From: Sphingobacteriia bacterium
GTDB lineage: Bacteria; Bacteroidota; Bacteroidia; Chitinophagales; Chitinophagaceae
DNA: 64,000 nucleotides
Direction: 5' to 3'
Assembly: GCA_017304675.1 (NCBI GenBank)
Contig: JAFKLS010000019.1
Coordinates: forward strand, 124,001-188,000
Shown here: in pieces, positions 27,253 through 35,234 of the stretch
Numbering within the stretch: position 1 is the stretch's first letter
Layout of the letters: the number at the start of each line of letters is the position of its first letter
Position numbers and translations under genes: made by a program
The notes under the pieces: model-generated
Databases searched by the model: none
The model's input: only the letters and a program-made list of their open reading frames with translations
What the model was told of the DNA's origin: nothing

Positions 27253-27816
27253 TTATCCTATTTTGATCTTGCCTAATTTTTGCAGTGCATAAAATATTGT
27301 TGTCAGTTGCATAGATTGAATAAACTTATTCTCTTTAACCATTTCAATAAATTCTTCCATTGAAACCAGAAATACCTCTACATCTTCATCCTTATCTAAT
27401 TCGGCAGTTTTATCCAATACACCGCCGGTGGCCAAAAACATGTGCATTAGGTTGGTATTGGTTGTTGGGTTGGGTGAAGTAGTACCTAAGTATTCAATCT
27501 TATTAAAACGATAGCCTGTTTCTTCATGCAACTCTCTTGCAATGGCATCTTCTAAACTGTTATCGGTTTTGTCTACACATCCACCGGGCAATTCATTTGC
27601 AATAATGTTCAGCCCGTGGCGATAAATTTTTTCTAAAATAATGCGTCCATCATGTGTAATGGCCAAAGCAGTAGCATAATCAGGAAAACCATAAACATAA
27701 AAAGGTTCTACAATAACACCATCCGGTCTTTGGCATACATCGGCTCTAACATCCGTCCATTTATCTTTCAGTAATTGTGTAGAGGAAAGTGTTTTCCATT
27801 TTAAGTTTTTTTGCAT
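27253..27816 (-). CDS. Nudix hydrolase, tandem copy 2
   Basis: The Nudix box is at about residues 78-100 (GGCVDKTDNSLEDAIARELH followed by EETGY). The 187-aa protein aligns along its length with the neighbouring Nudix protein, including WKTL, RAD and RPDGVIVEP near the N-terminus. The start at 27816 was preferred because it overlaps the stop codon of the upstream YfiT-like gene in a TAATG arrangement; an ATG at 27822 (two residues longer) is possible. The proline-containing NELPGG is a slight variant of the ELAGG/ELPAG seen in the ADP-ribose group. Substrate unknown. Confidence 0.86.
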   Translation of the reverse strand: MQKNLKWKTLSSTQLLKDKWTDVRADVCQRPDGVIVEPFYVYGFPDYATALAITHDGRIILEKIYRHGLNIIANELPGGCVDKTDNSLEDAIARELHEETGYRFNKIEYLGTTSPNPTTNTNLMHMFLATGGVLDKTAELDKDEDVEVFLVSMEEFIEMVKENKFIQSMQLTTIFYALQKLGKIKIG

Positions 27817-28337
27817 TACCATTTTTTTTGTTCTCGTAATGCTGTGATATGCGCTACATGATGTTTTCCATGCCATGCATATAAACCCAATAATAACCAT
27901 AAACTCATTAACCTGCCATGTTCAGGGTGCAGAACAGTTCTTTCAAACTGATCTTCTGTAAGGTCTTTAATAGCTGCATGCCAGCGTTCGTGCAAAGCGT
28001 ACAAAAGCGTAATGGAAATATTAACCGGGGTTGACTGTACATCTGCCAGATCAGCCCATTTGTTTTCATCGTAAGGTTTAATGGTAGGATTATTTTCTGT
28101 TAGCCCTAATTTAAAACGGGCATAAGCATTCATGTGGCTGTCGGCAATATGGTGTACCAACTGTTTTACCGTCCATCCGCCGTCCCTGTAAGGAGTATTG
28201 AGCTGAAATTCGTCGAGGTTCTGAATGGCAAGCTCTAATTCCTGCGGAAGAAATTTTATTTGTAACAGCCATTCTTCTTTTTGTTTGTGTGAAAAAGGCT
28301 TGGCCTCATATTTTCCAATAGGGTAACGGGCATCCAT
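27816..28337 (-). CDS. YfiT/BstA-like DinB-superfamily protein (putative metal-dependent thiol transferase)
   Basis: The 173-aa protein matches the YfiT branch of the DinB superfamily: MDARYPIGKYEAKPFSHKQK at the start, then GGWTVKQLVHHIADSHMNAY with the first metal-binding histidine. RFKLGLTENNPTIKPYDE and the C-terminal GLYAWHGKHHVAHITALRE supply two more histidines. Relatives in Bacillota are bacillithiol S-transferases; older annotation calls them metal-dependent hydrolases. Whether this organism makes bacillithiol cannot be seen here. It is translationally coupled to the Nudix gene downstream. Confidence 0.85.
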   Translation of the reverse strand: MDARYPIGKYEAKPFSHKQKEEWLLQIKFLPQELELAIQNLDEFQLNTPYRDGGWTVKQLVHHIADSHMNAYARFKLGLTENNPTIKPYDENKWADLADVQSTPVNISITLLYALHERWHAAIKDLTEDQFERTVLHPEHGRLMSLWLLLGLYAWHGKHHVAHITALREQKKW

Positions 28338-28397
28338 ACAATTAGTAATTAAAAATTATGAATTAAGAATTGAAAACATTAATCACTATTTATTGCC

Positions 28398-29168
28398 TTA
28401 TTCTTCTCTGATCGATTTTCCTGTGAGGTGAATAAAAACATCTTCCAGGTTGGCTTTCTTTACTTCTTTCGGCCTTTCAAAACCGCTGTGCACCAGTTCG
28501 TCTATTAATTTATCAGGAGTATCAAGCGCAATAATTTTTCCGCTGTCAATAATTGCTACACGATCACACAATACTTCAGCTTCATCCATATAGTGTGTGG
28601 TAATAATTACCGTTGTTCCGTTATTTCTTATTTCCCTTATAAGATCCCACAAATTTCTTCTCGCCTGGGGGTCTAATCCGGTTGTAGGCTCATCTAAAAA
28701 AATGATGGTAGGTTTATTGATCAGTGTTGTTGCAATAGAAAATCTTTGCTTTTGTCCGCCGCTCAGTTCTTTAAATTTTGCTTTGGCTTTATCTTGTAAG
28801 TTTACTTTGGCAAGCAGTTGCATTGGGTTTACCACTTCATTATACAACCCCGAAAATAGTTGAATGAGTTCTGTTAAATTCAATAAAGGGTAATAGCCGC
28901 TTGTTTGCAATTGTACACCAATATGTTTTTTTATTTCATTGGGGTGTTCATCCAAATTAAATCCATTCACAATTATTTCGCCGCTTGTTTTTTCCCTTAA
29001 GGTTTCAATGATTTCCAATGTGGTTGATTTACCGGCACCGTTAGGCCCTAACAACCCAAATATTTCCCCTTTTTGTACATTAAAACTAATGCCCTTTACT
29101 GCCTCAAAATTGCCATAGCTTTTATGAAGATCTTTAACAGTGATAATGGGAGATGACGCTACTGACAT
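28398..29168 (-). CDS. ABC transporter ATP-binding protein (ABC-2 exporter type)
   Basis: Walker A is LLGPNGAGKSTTLEIIETL (about residues 39-57), the signature FKELSGGQKQRFSIATTLIN, Walker B TIIFLDEPTTGLDPQARRNL, and the switch histidine lies in VIITTHYMDEAEVLCD. This subgroup normally pairs with an ABC-2 permease for drug or lipid export. No permease is present on either side: the neighbours are a YfiT-like gene downstream and a 161-aa exported protein two nucleotides upstream. It is therefore an orphan ATPase in this window. Length (256 aa) is shorter than the 300-aa NatA-like forms. Confidence 0.9.
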   Translation of the reverse strand: MSVASSPIITVKDLHKSYGNFEAVKGISFNVQKGEIFGLLGPNGAGKSTTLEIIETLREKTSGEIIVNGFNLDEHPNEIKKHIGVQLQTSGYYPLLNLTELIQLFSGLYNEVVNPMQLLAKVNLQDKAKAKFKELSGGQKQRFSIATTLINKPTIIFLDEPTTGLDPQARRNLWDLIREIRNNGTTVIITTHYMDEAEVLCDRVAIIDSGKIIALDTPDKLIDELVHSGFERPKEVKKANLEDVFIHLTGKSIREE

Positions 29169-29170
29169 AT

Positions 29171-29656
29171 TTAAAATTTATACACAAAACCTATTTGTTG
29201 TTTTCCTGCACCCAAACCTAAGGATGCTTTATTGTATTTTTTATTGAACAGAATAACCGCTTTAATGAGATTTTTCTGCCCCTGCAAAAGTAAATAACTA
29301 CCTGTTACCATTGAACCTATACCACCACCCAATAAAAGCCATCCTGTAGCTTTATTGTCTTGGGAAGAAACAAGAATAATACCTGCCGTACTGGCTATGA
29401 GGCCGGCAGTATTAAAAACATTACCCCATATTTTGTTTTCCTGGTGCTTATCGTATAAATGCCAAAGGGTTTTATCATCTGTTCTGTAAAATAATGCTTT
29501 GTATTCTTTAGCACCTTTATAAACAGTATCGTTATAAATAAGGCAGTTGGGGCGGTTGGTGTATACGAAATTCAGTTGGTCACCGTATAATTTCTGTTGG
29601 GCAGAAAGATGAAGCGATGCCATTAGTATGCCGATAATAATAAATATTTTTTTCAT
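29171..29656 (-). CDS. Exported hypothetical protein, 161 aa
   Basis: I do not recognise the family. A signal peptide is clear (MKKIFIIIGILMASLHLSAQ, with likely cleavage after AQ). The mature part starts with a polar region and has two Gly-rich hydrophobic stretches (about 82-97, VFNTAGLIASTAGIIL, and 104-122, TGWLLLGGGIGSMVTGSYL). It ends in LGLGAGKQQIGFVYKF, whose aromatic C-terminal residue is common in outer-membrane proteins. The gene ends two nucleotides before the ABC ATPase start and begins 11 nt after fbp, so it may be co-transcribed with both. Confidence 0.7.
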   Translation of the reverse strand: MKKIFIIIGILMASLHLSAQQKLYGDQLNFVYTNRPNCLIYNDTVYKGAKEYKALFYRTDDKTLWHLYDKHQENKIWGNVFNTAGLIASTAGIILVSSQDNKATGWLLLGGGIGSMVTGSYLLLQGQKNLIKAVILFNKKYNKASLGLGAGKQQIGFVYKF

Positions 29657-29667
29657 TGCTTGAATTA

Positions 29668-30681
29668 CTAAACTTTAGAAAAATTTTCTAACTCTAACAT
29701 CATTTCCTTGCTTCCGATAAACATGGGTGTTCTTTGATGGAGCTCTGTGGGTTGAATATCTAATATGCGTTGTGTGCCATTGGTGGCAGTACCGCCTGCC
29801 ACTTCAATAATAAAAGCGAAGGGATTGCATTCATACATCAGCCTTAATTTTCCTTTCGGTTTATCAATGGTTCCGGGATACATAAAAATACCGCCTTTCA
29901 AAAGGTTCCTGTGTACATCTGCCACCATACTGCCAATATATCTTTGGGTATAAGGACCTCCGTTGGTTTTGTCTTTCTTCTGGCAGGCAGTAATATATTG
30001 TTGCACATTTTTTTCGTAGCTGAAAAAGTTACCATGATTAACGGAGTATATTTTACCTGAAGAAGGGCATTTAATATCTGGATGACTTAAGCAAAATTCG
30101 CCAATGGCCGGGTCTAACGTAAAACCATTAACGCCTCTTCTGGTAGCGTATACCAGCATGGTAGAGGAACCATATACTACGTAACCTGCTGCCACCTGCC
30201 TGTTACCGGGCTGTAGAAAATCTTCTTTGGTGCAAGGTGTACCAATAGGGCTAACTCTTCTGTAAATACCAAAAATGGTTCCTATAGAAATGTTTACATC
30301 AATATTGCCGCTACCGTCCAGCGGATCGAACATCACCACATACTTACTGTTATTGCTTACTTCATCATCAAATACCACTACTTCATCCAATTCCTCACTA
30401 CCAATACCTGCACAACTGATGCCGTGTTTTAGTACACCCATAAACTGGTTATTGGCATAAACATCTAACTTTTTTACATCTTCACCCTGAACATTAACGG
30501 TTCCTGCATCGCCGAGTATATCTACCAATCCTGCTTTATTCACCTCTACATTAATTCTTTTGGAAGCAAGGCCAATATCTCTTAATAAAGAGCTTAATTC
30601 ACCGGTGGCCTGAGGAAATTGTCTTAATTGCTGAATAGTAAACTCGTCTAACGTTAAAATGTTTCTGTTAATGATCATCAT
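29668..30681 (-). CDS. fbp: Class I fructose-1,6-bisphosphatase
   Basis: FBPase I removes the 1-phosphate of fructose-1,6-bisphosphate, the committed step of gluconeogenesis. The metal and substrate motif [12 protein letters not shown] is present near residues 118-129. So are [20 protein letters not shown] just before it, [20 protein letters not shown], and a C-terminal [17 protein letters not shown] with the catalytic glutamate. The open frame extends upstream, but family proteins begin near [14 protein letters not shown], so the start at 30681 was chosen (337 aa). A strong hairpin terminator for the upstream S9 peptidase gene lies in the intergenic gap, making fbp an independent unit. Confidence 0.95.
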   Translation of the reverse strand: MMIINRNILTLDEFTIQQLRQFPQATGELSSLLRDIGLASKRINVEVNKAGLVDILGDAGTVNVQGEDVKKLDVYANNQFMGVLKHGISCAGIGSEELDEVVVFDDEVSNNSKYVVMFDPLDGSGNIDVNISIGTIFGIYRRVSPIGTPCTKEDFLQPGNRQVAAGYVVYGSSTMLVYATRRGVNGFTLDPAIGEFCLSHPDIKCPSSGKIYSVNHGNFFSYEKNVQQYITACQKKDKTNGGPYTQRYIGSMVADVHRNLLKGGIFMYPGTIDKPKGKLRLMYECNPFAFIIEVAGGTATNGTQRILDIQPTELHQRTPMFIGSKEMMLELENFSKV

Positions 30682-30767
30682 GCAATACAAAAGTTTTGAT
30701 AAAGATAAAGATGCAAACCTAAGCTTAGAATTTTTATTAATAATTGTTTTATAAATATTGATGTACA

Positions 30768-30795
30768 CTAAAAAGGTGCGGTAGTGCCGCACCTT
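30768..30795 (-). terminator. Rho-independent terminator after the S9 peptidase gene
   Basis: On the minus strand a perfect 9-bp stem (AAGGTGCGG with CCGCACCTT, loop of five) lies at 30773-30795 and is followed by TTTTTAG. It starts five nucleotides after the peptidase stop codon and ends about 90 nt before the fbp start. GC-rich stem plus U-run is the classical intrinsic terminator layout. Confidence 0.8.
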
Positions 30796-30799
30796 GTAG

Positions 30800-33223
30800 T
30801 TAATTTTTAGGTTTTACATATTTTTCCAGCCACTGGTATTGCTCCCATAATAAATGAAGGAGGTTTTCTTTTCCTCTATACCCGTGTGCTTCGTAAGGCA
30901 GGTAAACAAACCTTACGGTTCCGCCATTTCCTTTTATGGCTGCAAATAATCGCTCACTGTTAATAGGGTAAGTGCCGGTATTGTCATCCATTTCACCATG
31001 TACCAGCAAAATGGGTGTTTTAAGTTTATCGGCATAACTGAAAGGGCTCATTTCATAATACAATTGCGGCGCCTGCCAGTAAGTTCTGTCTTCATTCTGA
31101 AAGCCGAAAGGAGTAAGTGTTCTGTTATAAGCACCGCTGCGTGCAATACCCGCCTTAAAAAGGGTTGTATGTGCCAATAAGTTAGCAGTCATAAAAGCGC
31201 CATAACTATGTCCGCCAACAGCTACACGGTTTTTATCTCCCACGCCCATATCCGATAATTTATTAATAGCAGCCTCTGCATTTAATTGTAGCTGATTTAC
31301 AAAATCATCGTTTGGTTTTTTATCGGGAGCAGTAGATACAATAGGCATTTCTGCATTGTCGAAAACCGCATATCCCTGTGTAACATAAAAAATAGGAGAG
31401 CCCCAGCTTAATGTGGTAAATCTGTTTTGTGATCCTCTTACCTGTGCAGCATCTGCTGCAGAATTGAATTCTCTGGGATAAGCCCACATTAATACCGGCA
31501 AAGGCCCGTCTTTTTCTTTATTATACCCTTTGGGCAAATACAATTCGCCGGTTAAGTCAACGCCATCTTTTCTTTTATAAAAAATTTTCTCTTTAGTAAC
31601 GCCTTCCAATTGAGGGTAAGGGTTTTTAAAACTGGTTATCTGCCTGTCTGCAATCCTTAACAACAAATCTTTTATGAAGTAGTTGGGCGTTTCTGTTTTG
31701 CTTTCTTTTCTTACCAGCAAGGTTAACTTGTCAGCATTCAATACATCAGATACATATTCGTACACATTTTCTCCGCAACGCCAAACAATTTCATTTTGCC
31801 TGGTGTTCAAATCAAACTTGGCAAGAAAAGGAAGATCGCCTTTAGGAGATGCTCCGGTAGTATTGTTCAGTAAAAGCTTGGTTCCTTTTTCAATTGTGAT
31901 GATTACATCTCTGTTAAACTTGTTTTTACCGGTTACAGGGTTGCCGGGATTATTATAGGCATCGTTACTGCTTCTCTCGTATAACAGTTCAATTGTTTTG
32001 GTGGTACTATTGTACCGGCTCACCCTGTTCATTTGTTTGGTTCTGGAAATTTCTCTTACAAGCGCAATGGAAGAATCGCCCCATTGTGTGCCTGCATAAC
32101 GCATTTTTGTTTTAAAGAGTTCTTTTGCTTCGCCGCTAAAAGGAGCAGCTAAAGCATATACAGCATCGTGGTATTCTACCTGTTTTTTTATCATGCCGCT
32201 ATCCAATGGCATACACCATGTAATGGTAGCAGGTTCATCATCTCTCCAATCAAAACTCCTGGCAATATTTTGTGTATTATCGTATCCGCTAGGAGTGCCT
32301 TCAGAGGAGGGCAGTTCTGCAAGTGTTTTCACTACTTTGCCATTGATATCTATAATGTTTACAGTTGAAGGAAAGCCATAAGCTGTAACAAGATAAGAGA
32401 ATGGCTTGTGCAATGTTTTGGTTAAAAAATATTTGTTATCGGGTGAGGTTTGAATGATGGAGTAAATAGCAGGCTTGCCAATTTTTGTTTCCACATTGTT
32501 TTTGTTGTGTATTAATTGGGCAGTTGCTAAAAATTCGAAGACCTGTTCGTCGTACGGAGACTTAATGAGGTCCTGAAAAGTAACCGCAGGAGCAGTTTTG
32601 CCAAGACTTTGTTGTACAGTTGGCCCTTTGGGGGTAATAGGTTTTCGCGGTAATGCATTGGCATTCTGAACAGCGATTTTATATACCAGGCTGTTATCAT
32701 TCATCCAAAAATAAGCGCCGCCTATAACTGTGTTCAATGCATCTTTGTTTACTTTAATGGCTTTGGCTGCTGCAATATCTATTACATAAAGGTCAACCCC
32801 TGCTGAACTGTTGTTGGTAAAAGCAATTTTCTTTTCATCAGGGCTCCATGATACATTGCCTGCAAGCATTCCGGCAGGTAACCCGCTAATCACTGTTTCC
32901 TTATTGGTTTTTAAATTCTTTAAGGTGAAGTTGTTAATAAAGTTTTGCCTGCTTAAAGAAAAATTAGCAGGATTAATCCTTAAGCCCGCCACTTTTACTT
33001 CGGGTTGGCCCAATTCTTCAACTGTTGGGTAACTATTTCGTTCAATTAGTAACATCCATTCTCCTTTACTGTCAACATTCACATTCGGTGTAGGTTTGGC
33101 CAGCAGGAGGTCTGCAATTTCTTTTGGGGGAAGCTGGTAGCCAATAGCATCTTGTGCTTTCAGAACTGTTGTACCTGTTAGTATGAACAAGCAGGCAAAG
33201 AACAGTGAGTTAAGCTTTCTCAT
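30800..33223 (-). CDS. S9 family prolyl-oligopeptidase-like peptidase (glutamyl-endopeptidase type)
   Basis: The 807-aa protein has a signal peptide ([18 protein letters not shown]). A long N-terminal beta-propeller region follows (residues about 50-540; [14 protein letters not shown] is a WD40-like/PD40 blade), then an alpha/beta-hydrolase domain. The catalytic triad can be read as S673 in [10 protein letters not shown]746 in [10 protein letters not shown] and H780 in YEAHGYRG. It resembles the plant chloroplast glutamyl peptidase branch of S9. It probably degrades peptides in the periplasm. Terminated by the hairpin at 30768-30795; 12 nt separate its start from the stop codon of the GH16 gene upstream. 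Confidence 0.92.
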   Translation of the reverse strand: MRKLNSLFFACLFILTGTTVLKAQDAIGYQLPPKEIADLLLAKPTPNVNVDSKGEWMLLIERNSYPTVEELGQPEVKVAGLRINPANFSLSRQNFINNFTLKNLKTNKETVISGLPAGMLAGNVSWSPDEKKIAFTNNSSAGVDLYVIDIAAAKAIKVNKDALNTVIGGAYFWMNDNSLVYKIAVQNANALPRKPITPKGPTVQQSLGKTAPAVTFQDLIKSPYDEQVFEFLATAQLIHNKNNVETKIGKPAIYSIIQTSPDNKYFLTKTLHKPFSYLVTAYGFPSTVNIIDINGKVVKTLAELPSSEGTPSGYDNTQNIARSFDWRDDEPATITWCMPLDSGMIKKQVEYHDAVYALAAPFSGEAKELFKTKMRYAGTQWGDSSIALVREISRTKQMNRVSRYNSTTKTIELLYERSSNDAYNNPGNPVTGKNKFNRDVIITIEKGTKLLLNNTTGASPKGDLPFLAKFDLNTRQNEIVWRCGENVYEYVSDVLNADKLTLLVRKESKTETPNYFIKDLLLRIADRQITSFKNPYPQLEGVTKEKIFYKRKDGVDLTGELYLPKGYNKEKDGPLPVLMWAYPREFNSAADAAQVRGSQNRFTTLSWGSPIFYVTQGYAVFDNAEMPIVSTAPDKKPNDDFVNQLQLNAEAAINKLSDMGVGDKNRVAVGGHSYGAFMTANLLAHTTLFKAGIARSGAYNRTLTPFGFQNEDRTYWQAPQLYYEMSPFSYADKLKTPILLVHGEMDDNTGTYPINSERLFAAIKGNGGTVRFVYLPYEAHGYRGKENLLHLLWEQYQWLEKYVKPKN

Positions 33224-33234
33224 TTTGTAAGTGT

Positions 33235-34023
33235 TTATGGTTTATTTGTTTGTTGATAAATACGAACATAATCTATCAACATTTTTTGTGGAAATATTTT
33301 GTCATCTATCCCTTTTTGCCCGCCCCAATCTCCGCCTACGGCAATATTCAATAAAAGATGAAAAGGAGCATCAAAAGGCCAGGCTTGCTTGTTGGTATGT
33401 TCGTTGCTGAATGAAAAATATTTTCTGCCATCTACCATTATAGCAATGCTATCGGCATTCCATTCCATTGCATATACATGAAAAGCGGTATGGAAGTCTT
33501 CAACTTTTGTAATAGCTGTTTTTTGGGTGCCTATGGAGTGATAATATTTTTTGCAGTGGATAGATGCGTGCACATTACCCGGAGCATACCCTACATGTTC
33601 CATAATATCAATTTCTCCATCATCAGGCCAACGTAAAGGCGTTATAGAACCCAGCATCCAAATGGCAGGCCAGGTGCCAACACCTTCGGGTAATTGTGCC
33701 CTTACTTCAATTTTGCCGTACTGCCAGCTATACTTGCCTTTGGTACTTAACCTGGCAGAAGTATATTCCATGTTGTTATAAGATTCTTTTCTTGCCTCAA
33801 TAATAAGATGGCCATTTTCCACCCGTGCATTTTCCGGCCTATTGGCAGTATAGAACTGTTTTTCATGGTTGCCCCAGCCATGGCCTCCCGTATCGTAGCG
33901 CCATTTTGTAGAGTCCGGCAACCCTGTATAATTAAATTCATCGCTCCAAACCAGTTTCCATGTTTGGGCTTCAACTTTTATAGTAAAAAACAAAATGATG
34001 AATACAAGGTGATTTTTTTTCAT
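33235..34023 (-). CDS. Secreted glycoside hydrolase family 16 (beta-glucanase-like)
   Basis: A short signal peptide (MKKNHLVFIILFFTIKVEAQ) precedes a GH16 jelly-roll. The domain starts with KLVWSDEFNYTGLPDSTKW. The catalytic motif is E137-I-D139-I-M-E142 in DGEIDIMEHVGYAPGN, with the nucleophile E137 and acid/base E142. RLSTKGKYSWQYGKIEVRAQ and GTWPAIWMLG are also family blocks. It probably cleaves laminarin-like or mixed-linkage beta-glucans. The upstream frame is open, but the start at 34023 puts the signal peptide first. 262 aa fits a single GH16 domain. It is divergent from the his operon. Confidence 0.92.
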   Translation of the reverse strand: MKKNHLVFIILFFTIKVEAQTWKLVWSDEFNYTGLPDSTKWRYDTGGHGWGNHEKQFYTANRPENARVENGHLIIEARKESYNNMEYTSARLSTKGKYSWQYGKIEVRAQLPEGVGTWPAIWMLGSITPLRWPDDGEIDIMEHVGYAPGNVHASIHCKKYYHSIGTQKTAITKVEDFHTAFHVYAMEWNADSIAIMVDGRKYFSFSNEHTNKQAWPFDAPFHLLLNIAVGGDWGGQKGIDDKIFPQKMLIDYVRIYQQTNKP

Positions 34024-34089
34024 AATGGCGGAAATTAAATAATCTATACTAAAGCCCGAATATTTTTCGGTGGACACGAGTAAAAAAAT

Positions 34090-34121
34090 TTTGATAGTAC
34101 CATACATGACCTTTATCTTCG
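34090..34121 (+). promoter_or_regulatory. his operon promoter (Bacteroidota -33/-7 type)
   Basis: TTTG at 34090-34093 and TATCTTCG at 34114-34121 are separated by 20 nt, fitting the Bacteroidota sigma consensus TTTG-N19-21-TAnnTTTG with one mismatch in the -7 box. The -7 box ends 7 nt before the hisL start codon, so the transcript should begin at or a few nucleotides before that ATG. Confidence 0.65.
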
Positions 34122-34128
34122 CAACGCA

Positions 34129-34179
34129 ATGAAACAAAGCATACATACACATCATCACCATTACTTACCTAACAGGTAG
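34129..34179 (+). CDS. hisL: Histidine leader peptide
   Basis: A 16-codon frame (MKQSIHTHHHHYLPNR, stop TAG at 34177) carries five His codons, at 34144 and at 34150-34161, four of them consecutive. It sits between the promoter and an overlapping antiterminator/terminator pair just upstream of hisG. This is the layout of a ribosome-mediated his attenuator as known from enterobacteria. When charged tRNA-His is short the ribosome would stall on the His codons. The peptide itself is probably not functional. There is room for only about 0-5 nt of 5' untranslated RNA. Confidence 0.88.
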   Translation: MKQSIHTHHHHYLPNR

Positions 34180-34224
34180 GCTTTTGATGTTTGATATGTT
34201 TGTCAAATTATATTCAGGCTTACC
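34164..34224 (+). promoter_or_regulatory. his attenuator: pause hairpin and antiterminator
   Basis: Segment 1 (34164-34170) can pair with segment 2 (34174-34180) as a small pause hairpin. Segment 2 extended (34175-34183, GGTAGGCTT) can instead pair with segment 3 (34216-34224, AGGCTTACC) over nine positions including two G-U pairs. Segment 3 is also the left arm of the terminator, so the two structures exclude each other. A ribosome stalled at the His run covers segment 1 and frees segment 2. A ribosome finishing at the stop codon (34177-34179) covers segment 2. Confidence 0.85.
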
Positions 34225-34242
34225 AAGTGGTAAGCCTTTTTT
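34216..34242 (+). terminator. his attenuator terminator
   Basis: A perfect 9-bp stem (34216-34224 with 34229-34237, loop AAGT) is followed by a run of six T (34237-34242). It lies 36 nt after the leader stop codon and 67 nt before the hisG start. Its left arm is shared with the antiterminator. Confidence 0.9.
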
Positions 34243-34244
34243 AT

Positions 34245-34354
34245 TTACCCCTAATGCTTGAAGGGGATAAAAAATTCAGGAAATAAATAAAAATATTAAT
34301 GACTAAAATATGAGCAACAAATTATCAAACTCCCCTTTAGGGGCTGGGGGTAAA
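34245..34354 (+). repeat. Inverted-repeat hairpin element around the hisG start, copy 1
   Basis: The left arm (34245-34267, reading TTACCCCTAATGCTTGAAGG and on) and the right arm (34331-34354, with CCCCTTTAGGGG then GGGGGTAAA) are imperfect inverted repeats of about 20 bp. The start codon of hisG (34310) lies in the loop. The right arm is translated as SPLGAGGK. Related pairs occur before trpE, trpG and trpA. Confidence 0.75.
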
Positions 34355-35203
34355 CTTAAACTCGCTATTCAGAAAAGCGGCAGATTATCTGAAGATTCTA
34401 TCAAGTTATTGAAAGATTGTGGTATTGATCTGCGCAACGTGAAAGACCGTTTGAAAACGGAAGCGGATAATTTTCCTTTGGAAGTTTTCTTTTTAAGAGA
34501 TGATGATATTCCTCAGTATGTGGAGGATGGTGTTGCTGATATTGGTTTTGTTGGTGAAAATGTTTTATACGAAAAAAATAAAAAAGTAGCATCTGTAGAA
34601 AAACTCGGTTTTGGAAAATGCCGTTTAAGTGTTGCTGTAAAACGTAATGAAGAGTATAACGGCCCTGCTTTTTTACAAGGAAAAAGAATTGCCACCTCTT
34701 ACCCTGTTTTGGTTCAGCAATTTTTAGATAAGAATCAAGTGCAGGCAGAAATACATGAAATAAGCGGAAGCGTAGAAATCGCTCCCGGCATAGGTTTGGC
34801 CGATGCAGTTTGCGATCTGGTAAGCAGTGGTTCTACTTTGTTCATGAATGGATTGAAAGAAGTGGAAGTTATTTTGCAATCGCAGGCTGTATTGATCAAG
34901 AATAAAAACTTGAGTGCCGATGCTCAATTATTGTTGAACAAACTATTGTTCAGAATTCAATCTGTAAAAAAAGCAAAGAATAATAAATATGTTTTATTGA
35001 ATGCTCCTAATGAAAAATTAAAAGAAATTATTTCATTATTGCCCGGTATGAAAAGCCCAACCGTATTACCATTGGCAACAGAAGGCTGGAGCAGCGTACA
35101 CAGCGTGATTAATGAAAGTGATTTTTGGAACATCATTGAAAAACTGAAAGAAGCAGGTGCACAAGGTATTTTGGTGGTTCCGATTGAAAAAATGATTGTG
35201 TGA
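34310..35203 (+). CDS. hisG: ATP phosphoribosyltransferase, long form
   Basis: HisG joins ATP and PRPP in the first, feedback-controlled step of histidine synthesis. LKLAIQKSGRLSEDSIKLLK is the conserved start of the catalytic domain. DIGFVGENVL and DLVSSGSTLFMNGL (PRPP-binding region) follow, and the C-terminal ACT-like regulatory domain (about 215-297) ends in GILVVPIEKMIV. At 297 aa it is the hexameric long form that needs no HisZ. The first 14 residues (up to SPLGAGGK) are not family sequence: they come from the right arm of a repeat element inserted between the initiator Met and LKLAIQ. First structural gene after the his attenuator. Confidence 0.96.
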   Translation: MSNKLSNSPLGAGGKLKLAIQKSGRLSEDSIKLLKDCGIDLRNVKDRLKTEADNFPLEVFFLRDDDIPQYVEDGVADIGFVGENVLYEKNKKVASVEKLGFGKCRLSVAVKRNEEYNGPAFLQGKRIATSYPVLVQQFLDKNQVQAEIHEISGSVEIAPGIGLADAVCDLVSSGSTLFMNGLKEVEVILQSQAVLIKNKNLSADAQLLLNKLLFRIQSVKKAKNNKYVLLNAPNEKLKEIISLLPGMKSPTVLPLATEGWSSVHSVINESDFWNIIEKLKEAGAQGILVVPIEKMIV

Positions 35204-35234
35204 GGAAATTGAAAATTGAAAATAAAAAATTAAC

